A DNA stretch of 64,000 nucleotides, taken from positions 744,001-808,000 of the forward strand of contig NC_041686.1 in assembly GCF_900005765.1 (NCBI RefSeq). Direction: 5' to 3'. The notes beneath the pieces were generated by a model that ran no database searches, had not been told where the DNA came from, and saw only the letters and a program-made list of their open reading frames with translations. The position numbers and the translations under genes are program-made. Shown in pieces: positions 23,423 through 37,509 of this stretch. This DNA is from Plasmodium relictum. Lineage: Eukaryota > Apicomplexa > Aconoidasida > Haemosporida > Plasmodiidae. Each line of letters opens with the position of its first letter. The stretch's first letter is position 1.

Positions 23423-25456
23423 TCAATCTTCTATAGATTTATATAATGGATATTCCTGCTGAATTTTTTTGTTTGAAAAGTATATACTTCCTTTTTTATA
23501 TCTGTATAAGGATCTTTTTATTTCCTTTGGTAATTCATAATTTAATTTTAATTCATCAAAATTATAAAAAGAAATATTATTGTGATACTTTATCAAATAT
23601 ATTTTATATATATCTTTTACTGCATTTATCTCTAATAGCATATTAGCTGTTTGATGATAATCAATTACATGAAACAAGTCATGTTGCTTTATAACATTCC
23701 TAGCTATAGCATTTACTACTTTTTCATCACAAAAATTAAATTTCTTTTTGATATTCCTTAATGTTCTCGCAATTCTATTAAAATCACAAGGTTCAAAATA
23801 TTTTAAATGACTATGTAAATGTTTACATAAAATGTTAAAACTTGTCGCATCTATTAAATTATGAAAAGAAAGAACTTCTGCTAATCTTGGTAGGTCATAT
23901 ATAATTTTAGAATTCTGGTTGTCATTTTTTTTTATTTGTTCATTTATACTAAATAAAATTTCTTTTTGCAGTTCTTTATTCATTTTTGCTTTATGTGCAA
24001 AAGATGATAATTTAGATAAAGAATCTGTATTTAAAATACCTATATGGTTTTTAATAGACAATAACATTTTCTTAAATATTTTATGAATAGGAGAATAATA
24101 AAAAGGCAATAAGGAAGAAAGATGGCATCCAATAGAACATAATACGCTTGGAGGATAGTCGTAAATGAAATTATCTATATGTTTTAAAATATGTTCGAAA
24201 AGTTTTATATCATTAATTTTAATTTTATAAAAAGATAAAATAACTTTCTCTATAAGATATGGATTTAAGCAATTATTATTTTTTAACATATATATTACAA
24301 ACATACTTATATAATCATAAAATATATAATTTTGAAATTTTAAATTAGAAAAATAATAAGCTATATCAACTAAATTTTTCATAGTGGGGTAATAACTAAA
24401 TTGATCTTGTTTATATTTTAGTAATGTATGTTCGCTTTCTATATTATATAAAGGGTTTTCGTAATCATTTATACAATCATTACTAAAATTATTAAATGTA
24501 TTTTCTTCATTTAATTCATTTAAAGTATCTCTTTTTAAATGTGTTGAATTATTTTCATCTGATGTATTTAAGTATTTATTATTGCATAAATTAATTCTGT
24601 AAATTATTTCATTTGCTAGTAAATTCAAAAACAGATAATCATGTATTAAACAATAAGAGTAACTTTCAATTATGATAGTTAAATAATAAAATGGAATAAT
24701 ATTAATATGCGGTTTTAACAAATCCCTAATTTTATTAAAAAGGTGCTTATCTTGTAATTCACATAAAGAAAATCCTTTCAATATTAATAGTAACTGATAA
24801 GGTAAGTAATCATTTAGTCTATGATTTAACATTTTTGTAATATTTTCCAGTTGAGCAGTGGCTTTTAATTTACCGTAATAATAACAAATTCTTGGTAAAT
24901 TTAAAAAGGTATTAATTTTATTTTGTATTCTTGAAGTAATTAATTTAAATCTCCAATCACTAGTTGAACATTTCCCTACATCAACTAATCTTTTTAAAAC
25001 TTTTAAGTAGTGATATGCTTTTTTTTTTTTGTGTCTATAGTACACCCATACATTTAATACTTCATCTGAAGTTGTAGCTAATGCAATTTTTTTAGGTAAA
25101 TTCCAAAGCCAACTGCTAGATAATTTTTTTTCCGAATAACTTGCTTCATAATTAAAAATTAATCTTTGTGTATTTTCTATACTTCTAGGTAATTTATATC
25201 TTTCTATATATTTTACCCAAGAACCTTTACCTACTCTTTTGTGAAATCTATAATAAGCATATCTCTAAAAAAAAAAAATAACTCATATATATATATATAT
25301 ATATATATGTGTATCTTATTTTATAAAAATTATAACTTATGTCAAGTATCATATACTTAATTTTAATTTTTTTTTTTTTTTTTTCTGGAATACTTTTTGA
25401 ATCTGAAAAAAATTTTGTTCCTTAATAATAATTTTAGGAAAATATTCCGTAATCAT
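23423..25456 (-). CDS. Helical-repeat protein, apicomplexan HPR/FASTK-like, probably organellar
   Basis: The main exon is 25264-23423 (613 codons plus stop). It opens after a T-rich acceptor, so an upstream exon is required. The best candidate is 25456-25394, ATG plus 20 codons, joined in phase 0 through a GTATTC donor. That splice is tentative. The protein is about 634 residues and consists of repeated short helices with Leu, Tyr and Ile spacing. It includes the early block LWNLPKKIALATTSDEVLNV, a Trp-containing helix near SDWRFKL, and repeats of the kind seen in heptatricopeptide-repeat and FASTK-like proteins. Relatives bind organellar RNA, often mitochondrial rRNA fragments in Apicomplexa. 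A C-terminal RAP nuclease-like domain, common in this group, is not evident. It is divergent from Nas2, with 353 bases between starts. The family call is moderate; RNA binding is inferred. Confidence 0.75.
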
Positions 25457-25809
25457 TTTTTATGAAATTTATAGTATTCTAATTTGTTTGTAATATTTTA
25501 TATAATCTTTCTTTTCTTTCTTTTTTTTTCCCAAATAATTCTATATAATTCAGTTTTTTTGCATTTTGATAACAAAAAATACTTAATTTTTTTTTATTTT
25601 TTTTTTTAATGAATTTATAATGAAAATGATTTATTTATTTTTCATTATTTTCTACTAGATTATTTTTTTTATTTTTTTTTCTGGGATGCCAAAAAAAAAA
25701 TATATATATATTTTATTAAACGAAAATATTTATAAATATTTTTAATTAATAAATATTTTTTGTGCTTTTTTTTTTTTTTTTATTTTTTTAAAATTTATGA
25801 TGTAAAAAA
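25457..25809. promoter_or_regulatory. Short divergent promoter region (HPR-like / Nas2)
   Basis: Only about 350 bases separate the start codons of two head-to-head genes, so both promoters and 5' untranslated regions must share it. It is almost pure A/T with long T runs on both sides, as is usual for Plasmodium promoters. No specific factor site was recognised. Confidence 0.55.
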
Positions 25810-26478
25810 ATGGATTTAAAAGAATTTAATGAACTTGTGAAAAAAAGGGATGAAATTGAAAATGAAATAAATGAAAATTTAGAATTTTTAGAAAAACCTG
25901 AAAATAAAAATGTAGGTATGAAGGGGAAGTTAATTGATGCAGAAGGGTTTCCACGAAATGATATTGATATATATAGTATTAGGGTAGCTAGAAATAAAAT
26001 CATTTGTTTAAGAAATGATTATATAGATATAAACAAAAAAATAGAAGAATATTTACATAAAGTTCATAGTACTCATCCAATAATACGTGTTGAAAGAAAT
26101 AAAAATAAAAATGGTGATGAAAATTTGAATGGAAATAAAATGTATGAAGAACCAAATGAAGAGGAGATTGAACATGCAAAAAAAAATATATTTGCTATAA
26201 TAGATGAGATTATTGATAACTCTCCTTCTCATAAAGCTGGCTTAAAAATTAATGACTATGTTTATCAATTTGGAGATGTAAAAAAGGATGAAATTAAAGA
26301 TGATGATACCGTATGCATACTTAAAAAAATATCTGATTACATGAGTAATAATCCATCAAAAATTGAAATAAAAATATTAAGAGAAGAAAAGATTTATACT
26401 TATTGTATTTTTCCTAATAAAACTGATAAAGGGTTATATATTGGGTGTCATCTAACACCTATCAAAAACTTAATTTAA
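25810..26478 (+). CDS. 26S proteasome assembly chaperone Nas2 / PSMD9 (p27), PDZ domain
   Basis: A single-exon 222-residue protein, the usual size for the family. Residues 1-85 form the Nas2 N-terminal helical hairpin. It includes ELVKKRDEIENEI, then the conserved PLID-like segment (GMKGKLIDAEGFPRNDIDIYSIR) and the RVARNKI..LRNDY helix. Residues about 125-215 form a PDZ domain with IDEIIDNSPSHKAGLKINDYVYQFG, the typical carboxylate-groove and Ser-Pro..Ala-Gly-Leu signature. Nas2/p27 holds the base ATPase Rpt5 by its C-terminus during assembly of the 19S particle and leaves before completion. The gene converges on the CPSF gene, with 235 bases between stop codons. The start is the first ATG after a T-rich leader. 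Confidence 0.95.
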   Translation: MDLKEFNELVKKRDEIENEINENLEFLEKPENKNVGMKGKLIDAEGFPRNDIDIYSIRVARNKIICLRNDYIDINKKIEEYLHKVHSTHPIIRVERNKNKNGDENLNGNKMYEEPNEEEIEHAKKNIFAIIDEIIDNSPSHKAGLKINDYVYQFGDVKKDEIKDDDTVCILKKISDYMSNNPSKIEIKILREEKIYTYCIFPNKTDKGLYIGCHLTPIKNLI

Positions 26479-26713
26479 AAAATTAAAAAAAAAAAAAAAA
26501 AAAAATACTCGAATATATTAATATTTTTAATCATAAAATATATATATATAAAATTAAAAATTTAACAAAACATATCAATATAAATTAAAAAAATATTAGA
26601 CGTAATAATAATTATGAATTTAACTAAGTAAAAAAAAAATCACAAAAATAATCAAATATATGAATATAAATAATATTTCATTGTAAAATCAAAAAATCAT
26701 ATAAACAACAAAA

Positions 26714-27347
26714 TCATAAAAATGAACAAAAATTCTCTATATCTAGCATAAAATTTTCAAAACTTCCAAATTTACAATTTAATTTCTTGGCAATCCTAAA
26801 AAAAAAAAAAAAAATAATATTAGAAAAAAAAAATAAAAACACATACAAAACATATATTATTTATATACCATTTCGCATAAATATATGTTTTAAACTGCTT
26901 TTCAAAAGGTAAATAAAAAAACATTTTAAATAATTCTCCATCAACAACACCTTTGCAAAATTTTGACGTAAAACTAACTTTATATTCTCTATATGAACTA
27001 TGACTTAAATTCCCTATAGAAGATATATTATCATTTAAAGCTATTTCTATACATAATGCTCTTTTAAAATTAGAAAAACTAGAAAATGGGATTAAAGCAC
27101 TAATGGACCCTTCACTTGATGCACATAAAATCCCATCTCTTTTTAATAAAATACCATTTCTATTTTCTTCTCTGTAAATAAATAAATAAATGGATATAGA
27201 AATAAAAGTAAAAATTGAAATAGAAATATATAATTTTTTTCCTATACTCTTCAATTAAATTGGCTAACGAAGAAGATAACATTTTATTAATAATACTTCC
27301 ATGATAAAACAATGATACAACCTGCATTTTATTAAAATAATATATAC

Positions 27348-27412
<65 letters not shown>

Positions 27413-27681
27413 CTTATTTGTGAAAATTTAATTTACTGATAATTTAAATGAATCTTCGTCGTTGTATTTAATATTTGACCTTTAAAGAAAAATATAAAAT
27501 AAAATAAAAAAATGTTAAAATACTTTAATGTTATATAAAATATTATTGCAAAAAAAAAGTATCATTAGATATATAACTTTTTTTTTTTTATTTTACTTTT
27601 GTAATACAAGAAAATTGCAATCCATGTCTGAAACTAAAAAGTGATTTTTTGATAAAGCACAAACAGATCTATATATATAAT

Positions 27682-27713
<32 letters not shown>

Positions 27714-30700
27714 TAAAATGTACATATATAGACTTTAAAACACACATAGAGAAATTAAAATGTCAACATACGTGCACCAAACACTAGAATAGTCCCTGCA
27801 AACTTCATTTAATGTAGCCTGAAATATAACAAACAAAAAAAAATAGGAATATGTTTTATGAAAAAAAATATATGATACTTATAAATATTTATGCAAATCG
27901 ATGTATTTTAAATGATATTAATTGGATGATTTTTAAAATTTAAAATTATAAAATATTTTTTACATTTTTAAAATCATAGGATAGTATGGTAACTGATGTC
28001 ATAATATCTCCAACTATAATATAATTTTCTCTAAAAAAAAAATAAAATGAAACATTTATTATTTAAATACAAAAAAAATATATATATATATATATATAAT
28101 ATGTTTTTTTCTTCTTACAAAACATCTAAACTCATTATCCATGAGCTCGGTGTAAAAGAAGCTATTTCTAAAATAGCGTCATCTTTCTCTATCTTCTTAA
28201 AAAAAAAAAATAAATATATAAAAAAAATTTATTCCTTAATTTGTTAATATATATATAAATATATAAAAATTTCATTTTATTTAATTTTTACGATGGAAGA
28301 ATTAGAATAATCTAAGTATTTTTCTAAATTTATTAAAAAGTTGTTAATATCCAAAACAACAACCTACAAATGAAGAAAATATAAAACAAAATAAATAGAT
28401 GAACAGATGAATATATATATATATATAACAAAAATATAATATCTCTTTTCTATATTAATTTTTTCTTTAATATGTATTATGAATGAATTTTGAGGATATA
28501 TTGGATAAAAAAGAATAATATTTTATATATATATACAATTGTTTTTTTATTAGATATTTAGGAGATTTACCGTGTTATTAATAGAGGCTATTAATTTATC
28601 ATAAAACTGCTTTAAATGAGTAATACCACCATAGTTAATGTTATAAGTGTATATATGTTTAATTTCAAAAATATTAACTTTTTTTTTTGCAATAAAAACA
28701 TAAATATGACCTGATGATGGTTCAGTACTTTTTTCATTAGCATTAGCAGTACCAACAAAAATGAAAGTATTAACACTTTTGTTTTTATATACCTCTTTGT
28801 TAATTTCATATATGCATATACTTGAAACACTATATTTCGATGGAATTATATATGTGTATTTGACTGAATTTTGGAATGGGTCAAAAAAGCAAACAATATG
28901 CTTCATAATTTGATTTGTTTTATGTTTTTCTTCAGGAGGACAAGCTGTTACTAATAAACCGGTATCTGGATGATAAGCAATTTTTTCTACTGTTCTATAA
29001 AATGGAATTTTTTGTAAAAATGTATTCTTAATTTCATTTAAGTGAGATATGTACATCTTCAAACCATCATAAAAAATAAAATAAAAATTATTCTGATTTT
29101 TTTTTTTAAACGAGATAAAATTATGAAATGGATTAAGATAATTAAAATCATTAAATATATCAACTAAATATATATTTTTAATAGATAATTTTGAAAAAGA
29201 TATTTTTTTTTTTAAATTAGAATATATAATCATTGGGTTTTCACAACAAATAAAAAGAAAATTATATTTTTTTACAACATTACTTAAATTTATATCAATT
29301 TTTTTTCTTTCTGAAAAAACTTTAATAAATTTTTTAAATTTAATGGGCTTTTTACATACATTTATTTTTCTTTTATTTGTTAATAGGATTTTTTTACTTT
29401 TCAAAATATATTTTTTTAAATATATTTTATCATCAAATAATATATTATTTAAATTATCAAAGCATGATATATCTGAGGATATGCTATCAGTGTTACTAAC
29501 CTTTTCAGAACACATATTATTTTCATGAAAGTATATGTGATCACATTGTTCTTTTAGTTTTTTGCTAAATATTTTATTTAAAGAAGCTTTCTTTTTTCTT
29601 ATATCGTCTTTCTTTATATTATCCATTTTCATTTCTTCAAATATATTTTGTTCTTCCATGAGCATGCTCTCTTTTTCATGACTAAAACTATCAATAGTAT
29701 TTTCTCTTTTTCTTTTATTATTGCGATAGGATTCAAGTTCATTCTTTTTCAAAGCATTGTCTATTACTTTTTCATTTTCTAAATTACAATCTTTTTGTAT
29801 GCTTTTTTCTTCTGCCTTTAGAAAATCTCTTTTTTTCTTTTTATTCATTTTTTTCTTAGTGTCAAGAAAGCAAGAAGATAAAGCAAATTCACTTACATTT
29901 TCTGAGTTATAATCATTATGTTTTATAACACTGTTAGAATATATATTATTTTCTAAATTAGAACTTGATGATAAATTGAAAGTGGATTCATTAATTATCT
30001 CTCTCTCTAAATCTAATTCATTTAATTTTCCTTTTTTATTATAACCTGTTTTTCTTTCTTTTTTATACTTCTTAACTCCTGATCTTTTAAATGTATAAAA
30101 ATTAACTATATCACTATCTGATGATTCATCAGATGATATTCCGTATATTTGAAAAAAATGAAAAAAATAATTTGCCTTTCTTTTATTCATTTTCATTTTG
30201 TTACGTTTCTTTACTTTTTTTTCTTCTTTTACTTGAAGAAGAGTATGTGATGAATCATTGTTGTTTAAGTTATATTCCTTTGTTTTATTATGAATATCAT
30301 CAGAACATGATTCATTTAATTTGTTTTTCATTATGTTCGTAGTGTTAGAACTTTTGTTATAATTATTTACTTTTTTTAAAATCATATTATCATAATCAAT
30401 GTTTTCTTTTAAATCATTAGTTGTGTCATTTAAGATATTACACAAATATGTTTCATCATTTACAATTTTGTATTTATCGTTTCTTTTATTATTTCCATTA
30501 ATATCATATTTACTTGGTTTTAAGTAATTTTCTAAACTAATAAAGTTATCAGATTCTATATTTACATTATAAAAAGAATTTGGATCTATTAATATTTCTT
30601 CTTTTTTATTTTTAGTACATGCCTTATGCAAATTGCATATATTTTTAAAGGATGCATTAGAAAAATCAAAATATTTAAATATATTTGTATGATTTTCTGA

Positions 30701-33700
30701 TAAATATTTCAGTAATTTTCTTTTTGATTTCTTTATTTTCTTTTCTTTTTCTATATCATCGGTAATTTTTGTTTTATAACCAAATTTAGAATTAACATTA
30801 TTATTTTGAATTTGATCATTTTTATAAACATATTTTAAAGCAGCTTCTTTTTTTTTTAAAAATTCTTTATGCAATTTAAATAAATTATTATTTTCTTTTT
30901 TTCTCTTTTTGTTATTAGATAATACATCTTTTGTACTAAAATGTGTTTCATTTATAAAATTATTTATCATATCATTATTAAAATTAGAATTACAATTTTT
31001 ATTATCTTTTATTTTATTAGAATTAGGACTATTATTATCTGATAAATAACAAGAATGAAAGTTACTATTATTGTTGTTATTTTCATATGTCATATTACTT
31101 GTATGAATACTGTTACAATTTTGAATAATATCGTAATTTTTTAATTTGTTCTTATAATAAAAGGAACACAATAAAAAATATTCTATATCTCCATTATTAT
31201 AACCAATAAATAAATATACATTATCATTTAATTCTAATAATTCAATATCACTTATAAATACGAAAAAAAAACAACTAGGATTATACTGGTTGACTTCGGT
31301 AAAAATATCAACATCCTGTAAATTTTTTGTGTCTTCACCTTTTTTAAACTCTTTTAATTTTTTTTTATTTATATTAAAGAGTACAACTTTTTTATTATTG
31401 AAAACGCAAGCTAATATACTTTTATAAATAACCATGGAACTAATTGTTTGTTTAAGATTATATGAATACAAAAATATAAGACTATTATTTAAAACAGTAT
31501 ATATTTTTATGCTATTATCACAATATATATATAAATAATCTTTGCATAAACAAAATTTATATATAAAATTAAATTTTAAAACATAAACAATTTTCAATGA
31601 TAAACAACATAATAATCTTATGCTTGTATTAGTTATTTGTATAAGATAAGGATGATTCTTCAAAATATTAAAATATAAAGTATTGCTATTTAGATCTACA
31701 TCAGTATTCTCATATTCGCATAATAAAATTTCGTTATGTTTATTTTTCGTATATGTTTCATTAAATAAATAATTGTTTATGTAATTATCCTCATCATATA
31801 AAGACGAAAACTCATCGGAATCAGCATTTTTTTTTTTTTTTTTTTTCTTTTCTTTTTTTTCTCTGTTTTTGCATACACCAATAATTTTAGTTTGAAATCC
31901 ATATGTAATACAAATAATAAAAATATGAAAATAAATAAAATTATAGTATTTTAAAACGTTTATTTCATTTTCATTTTCAAAATAATACTTATTTAGAAAA
32001 CATAAATTTATATCCTTAATTTCAACATTTTTTTTATTGCCTAAATGTGCAAATACTTGAAATTCTAATGGTTGGTTATCTAATGATTTAAAATTTTCAT
32101 TTTTGAAAGAGATATAAGAATTATCTTTACTATAATATTCATTAGATGAAAGCTCAGTTTCTTTTTTGCATCCTGTTTTCTCATTTTCATGAATTCCATT
32201 TTTATTATAATTCTTTTTTTTTAAATGTATAACATATTTGACAACAAAAAAATTTGTTATTTTATTAAAATTTAATTTAGAAATTATATTTGTTTTTAAT
32301 CCATTTTGAATAATTGATATACATCCAGTCCTTCCATAACTATTACATGTTATTATTTCTTTTTCATTATTTTTATTTTTAATAATACAGAAATCTAAAA
32401 TGGGACCAATATTTTGTATAACTGATAAAATTTCAATGTAAAATTTCTTTTTTTTTAATTTTTCTCTTGAATGTGAATTTTTATTAAAAGATTCTTCTTC
32501 TATTTTATCTACAACCAAGCATTCTTTTTTGTTAGATTGATTATCCTGTGAACAGTAGTCACTATTTATGCTTTCATTTGCATTTCTATTCATATAATAG
32601 CTATTTGTAGAATAATTCATATTTCCTTTGTTATTATTATTAATATTATAGAAATTATGATCAGGCATATCTTTATTATAACTAATATAATCATTGTTAT
32701 TAGCACTAATAATATCATTAATATGATCAATAGCATTTATATTCTTAATATCACTTGAGTTGTAATTGTCATTATAATTATTATTATCTTTACTATAATG
32801 ATTTTTATTTTTATTATTGTTAACCTTATTCTTATAGTTATTATTTTCATCAAATTTCTTATATTCATTATAATTGTTATTGTTGCTATTCTTCAAATTA
32901 TTACGAAATTTTTTTTCCTCATCTTGAAAACAAGGAGAAGTATTATTGTTATTAAAATCGTTAGAATCATCAGTATTTGAACTACCATAATTTTTTTTAT
33001 TTGGTAATATATGAGAACTATTTAATGTATTATAGGAAGAATATTCTACTGGTCTATAATCATCATAATCATATATTGGATAATTATGCATACGTAATAA
33101 ATAACTATCACTTACTTGTGATCCCAAAAATAGAATATCAGAATAAATAGAGACAATGACGTTAGACCTAGAGCATGTTCCTATAAATTGTAGATTGATT
33201 GAATTAATATTTGTATTAGATTCACTTCTCAATTTGTAGGATGATGATTTTGATTTACATAAGCATGTTAATATAAATAAATCTCCATAATCATCAGCCA
33301 AAATAAATTTATTTATATTTATTTTTTCAATGCATCTAATGGTTCTTAATTCAGAACTTAAAAAAAAATTTTTATCTTTTTCATTTTCTAAGTTTATATA
33401 GTTTATAAATTGAAATCCTATTAACAATATTCTATTTTTAGCAAAACTTAGTAATTTATTTATACTTGAATCTACTATTACTGGTTTAAAATATATATAT
33501 AAAATGCAAGATTTTTCTTCTGCAGGATCATCTAATGATTTATTTCCATATTGATTTACTATTTCATTATTTTCGCATAAATTATTTCCTTGTTTTCTAT
33601 CGTTTAGAGAATATAACGGTATAACCCTAATATATCTTTCATATGTATAAGAGTCTTTTTTCTTTGCATCATATAATATACATATTATTGAATTAATGCT

Positions 33701-34693
33701 TTTTCTATTTTTTTTTGAACTAAGATGATAATTATCAGAACTGATAATTTCATTATGCTTATTATTACTTCTTAACGAATCACAAAAAGCACTATTATTA
33801 TTTTCCTTTTTTTCTTTTTCTTTATCATCATCAGAAGAAAATAATTTTACTAATTTTTCCTTTTTTACTGATGCGTTAGTAATGTCTTTTTTTTCAAATA
33901 TTTTGATAAACTCTTTATCTTTTGCAAATTCTGTTTTTTCTGAATTTTCTTTATTTTTTGTAGAGTTGTATGTGTTATTATTTTCATTATCTGAATTAAT
34001 ATAATATAATTTTTTTTTTTTTTTTTTGCTATTTTCCTTATTTTTTACACAATCCTCTTCCTTTTTAATATAATTACACATAAATTCTTCAACATTATTT
34101 TTATTATTATTTCCATCAAGAAAACATTTTTTTTCACTATCTTCATAATTATTTAAAAATATTATGTCTATTATTAATCCTTCATCTAACCTCAAAGTAT
34201 ATAAATGATTTAAATTAAAATAATCGTCATAATCTAAATAAATATATTTCAAAATACTCTTATATCCATAAAATAAAATTGTTCGATGTCTTTCATCTAG
34301 CATAAATGTAATATCTTCTTCAATATGCAATCCATTTACTTCGTATAAGTTTATTTGAGATAATGTAACAAAATCATTTAATTTTAAATCAAACTCTAAT
34401 AATAATAAAATATATTTTCTTGTTAATAAAAATACATAAGATTTAATATTTTCTTTTTGTTCTTCGTCAACTAATTTTTCAGGTATATATTCTCTTAATT
34501 CTAAAACTTCAGAAAATAAAACATGCTTACTGTAATCATCTGTATAACCATCTTTGTCAACATAACACAAATTTAGATAATTTTCACAAGCATACAGTAA
34601 GTATTTTTTATTATTTCCTTTTATATTAGTACATATGGCCGTTCTTATTGATTTACTTGGTAGAATATTATTATAAAAATGATATACACTCAT
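26714..34693 (-). CDS. CPSF1: Cleavage and polyadenylation specificity factor subunit A (CPSF160-like)
   Basis: Ten exons on the minus strand join in phase: 34693-28571, 28363-28292, 28195-28119, 28030-27964, 27818-27772, 27668-27597, 27479-27437, 27321-27248, 27171-26869 and 26795-26714. They give about 2319 residues. The start MSVYHFYN.. and the early seven-stranded repeat pattern fit the CPSF160/DDB1/SF3B3 beta-propeller family. The C-terminal CPSF_A domain is clear: EIASFTPSSWI, ENYIIVGDIMTSVTIL, RDYSSVWCTSVCAL, DMDCNFLVL, DGILCASSEGSISALIPF and VVDGELFKMFFYL. CPSF160 scaffolds the complex that reads AAUAAA and cuts pre-mRNA. Asn/Lys/Ser-rich insertions, at about 560-730 and 1130-1690, explain the excess over the human protein (about 1440). 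SF3B3 and DDB1 are paralogues; the spacing of the DGEL block and P. falciparum synteny favour CPSF. Confidence 0.9.
27351..27407. repeat. (TA)n tract in CPSF intron 7
   Basis: A 57-base uninterrupted TA repeat fills most of the 114-base intron between exons 7 and 8 of the CPSF gene. It lies between a gtaaat donor and a gcag acceptor. Confidence 0.95.
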
Positions 34694-37040
34694 TTTTTTT
34701 TTTTTTTATGTTTTTCTATTTGCTTTTTTATTTTTCTTTAAATTTATTTTTTTAAATCATTTTAATTTCCATTCCTTTTTATATTTACACTATTCTTTTT
34801 CTTTTTTTTTTTTCTCTCTTTTTATCTCTTATATAATATATATGGCCTTTTAAATTTTTTTTTTTTTTTCCTACGTTATCACTATATGCTCTTTAACTAC
34901 ATTAATTTTTTTCTTTTTTAATTTATATTATTTTCCATATATGATCAAATTCTCTTGTAATATAACTATTTCATTAAAACATTAAAAAAAAAAAAAATTA
35001 ACTTATAAAGAAAAACTAAAGTGAATATGAAAGAAATATATATACTAAATGGAATTTAAAATACACAAATATTCTATAAAGTTAAAATATTTAATATGCA
35101 TATAACAAGTAAAACAAAAAAATTAAATATATAGAGGTAGAGATAAAGAAAAAAAAAAAAAAGAAGAAATAAATTAATATATAAACAAATAATTATTAAT
35201 TTGTGTTATATTTTGATATAAATTATGCATGTTAAAATAAAGATATTTCTAAATAAAAATAATTGTATTATTCTTAAATGATAATAAAGTGTAAAGATTT
35301 CTATTATTGATTTTAACTGTTAATAAAATAAAAGATATACATAAAACAAATCCTATTAGAATAAAAAATACAAAAAATAAAATAAAATGGATATAGAACA
35401 GGAAATATAATGAAATAAGGAAAAATATTTTTATAGAAATCTTTTTTTTTTTTTTTGTGCCAAAATACTTTAGCGTACGAAAAAAAAAAAAAAAAAATTC
35501 TTCATTTATATATTATTAATTTTCTTGATTATATATATTTTTAAATAATTATTATTTTTTTTTTTAAATTTTTTTAAAAATTTTTTCTTTTTCTTTTTTT
35601 TTTACACAAAACTATAAGTTAAAATATTTTATGTTTTATTTTAAAATTTTTTTACTAATGAATTTTTTAATGTACAAATAAAATATCAATTATATTATTT
35701 TATATTGTTACATCTGAATTCTAATAAATAAGAAAAAATCATATACTTTATTAGGATTATGTGTATAAATATATATATATATATATGTGTTCATGTCATT
35801 TTTAGTGTAGATTATTATTAATTTTATATTGAGTACATAAATATAATTATAGAATATTTTATTATTATTTTCTTTTTTTAAAAAATTTAGACAAAAAGAA
35901 AAAAAAAAAAAAAAGTAAAAATATATAGTTGGACATAAGATAGAATATGAAAAAAATAATTATAAATATCTTTATTATAATAATTTTATAATGAAAGAAG
36001 GTATATATATATTTAAATAAATTTAAGAAAATTGATATATTGAATGAATACCATATTTTTTTTTTTTATTTTCTTATATCATTAAATTTAAATTATATAT
36101 TCTATTTTTTTTATGGCTTAATATATATAAATTATAATTTTTTATTTCTATATTTTTATTTATTTCATTCCCTTACTATTTAAAAAACTTATCACAGTAG
36201 TATTATACAGAAAATAAGAATAAAATGGAGTTGTAAAAATTAAAATTCTAAGAAATTTAATTTTTTAATTTACATAATATTCTTCTACTTTATATTAATG
36301 CAAAAAATATATGTACACATAAAAAAAAAAAAAAAAATTAAAAAATCTGAAAATTATTAACATGAAAATGAAAAAGTTAAGAAATTATTGATGTATTTTC
36401 AAATATTTCTAAAAAATAATGCAAAAATTAAAGAACACATGTCAATAGCATATTATATAAAAAAATCCAAAAAAAATTATTAAAATAATAACAATTTTAC
36501 ACCAATTTAAAAAAGTTCCTAATCAGATTTTTATTCATATTTATTGTATTTATTACTTCTATTAAATAATTTACTTATAATATTTTTACTTTTATTGTTC
36601 ATCTTAAAAATATGTTATGATTCCTAAATATTGATATTTTATAAATAAATCACAAGTATGTGCATTATTATATACTGTAATTTATCTTTTTTTTTAAACT
36701 TATTTTATAATATATAGCAAAAAAAATTTATGTTTACTTTTCCAATACAAAAATAAATATTTCAAACGTTTTAAAAATTTTTTTTTTTTTGGAGTAGTTC
36801 TAATTAAAAAATAGAAGTAAAAAATTAAAATATAAAAAAAAAATAAATAAAAAAAATTGATATAAAAAAATAACCTATATTAATTTATAAATTTTATTTT
36901 TACAATCATTTATTGTACTCTTTTTTTCTTTCATAAAAAGAAAAAATAAAAAATTGATCTTTTTATAACTTTCTTCATACAATTATCTATTTCTTATGAA
37001 TATAAAATAAAAAGTAATGGTAAAGCATATTCCTGTATTT
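34694..37040. other. 2.3-kb intergenic region upstream of CPSF
   Basis: This gap lies between the CPSF start and the 3' end of ribosomal protein S11. It contains long T runs just upstream of CPSF, short (TA)n tracts and A runs (for example 36321-36336). No supportable open frame or structural RNA was seen. It should hold the CPSF promoter and the S11 3' untranslated region. Confidence 0.6.
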
Positions 37041-37471
37041 TTAAAATAAAACAAATTGTTTTTTTGCACTTCCAAATATTTGATGTTTCTCTACCTTCAA
37101 TACATTGAATCTTACTGTTTTTGATAATGGTCTGATAAAAAAATAATATGCATATATACATATATGTATAATATTATGATAAATATTTATAAAAATATAA
37201 TATATATACAAGCTTTTAAGTATTAAAAAAAAATTTAATCTACACAATTCTAATATCATATATATATAAATATACTAATTTGTTACCTGCATTGTCCAAC
37301 AGTAACTATATCTCCTTCTTTCACATCAAAACATGGGGAACAATGGCATGGAATATTTTTGTGTCTTTTTTCAAATCTATTATATTTTTTCACATAATGT
37401 AAGTAATTTCTTCTAATAATTATTGTTCTTTTCATTTTATTTGAAACTACCATACCTCTGTAAAATTAATA

Positions 37472-37509
<38 letters not shown>

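Noticed and set aside
26820-27254. 144-residue minus-strand frame read as its own gene
   Set aside because: It is exon 9 of CPSF plus unspliced intron at both ends; splice sites and phase place it inside the CPSF_A domain.
36391-36483. 30-residue + strand frame in the CPSF-RPS11 gap
   Set aside because: Frames this short are expected by chance, and it lacks splice sites or any other support.
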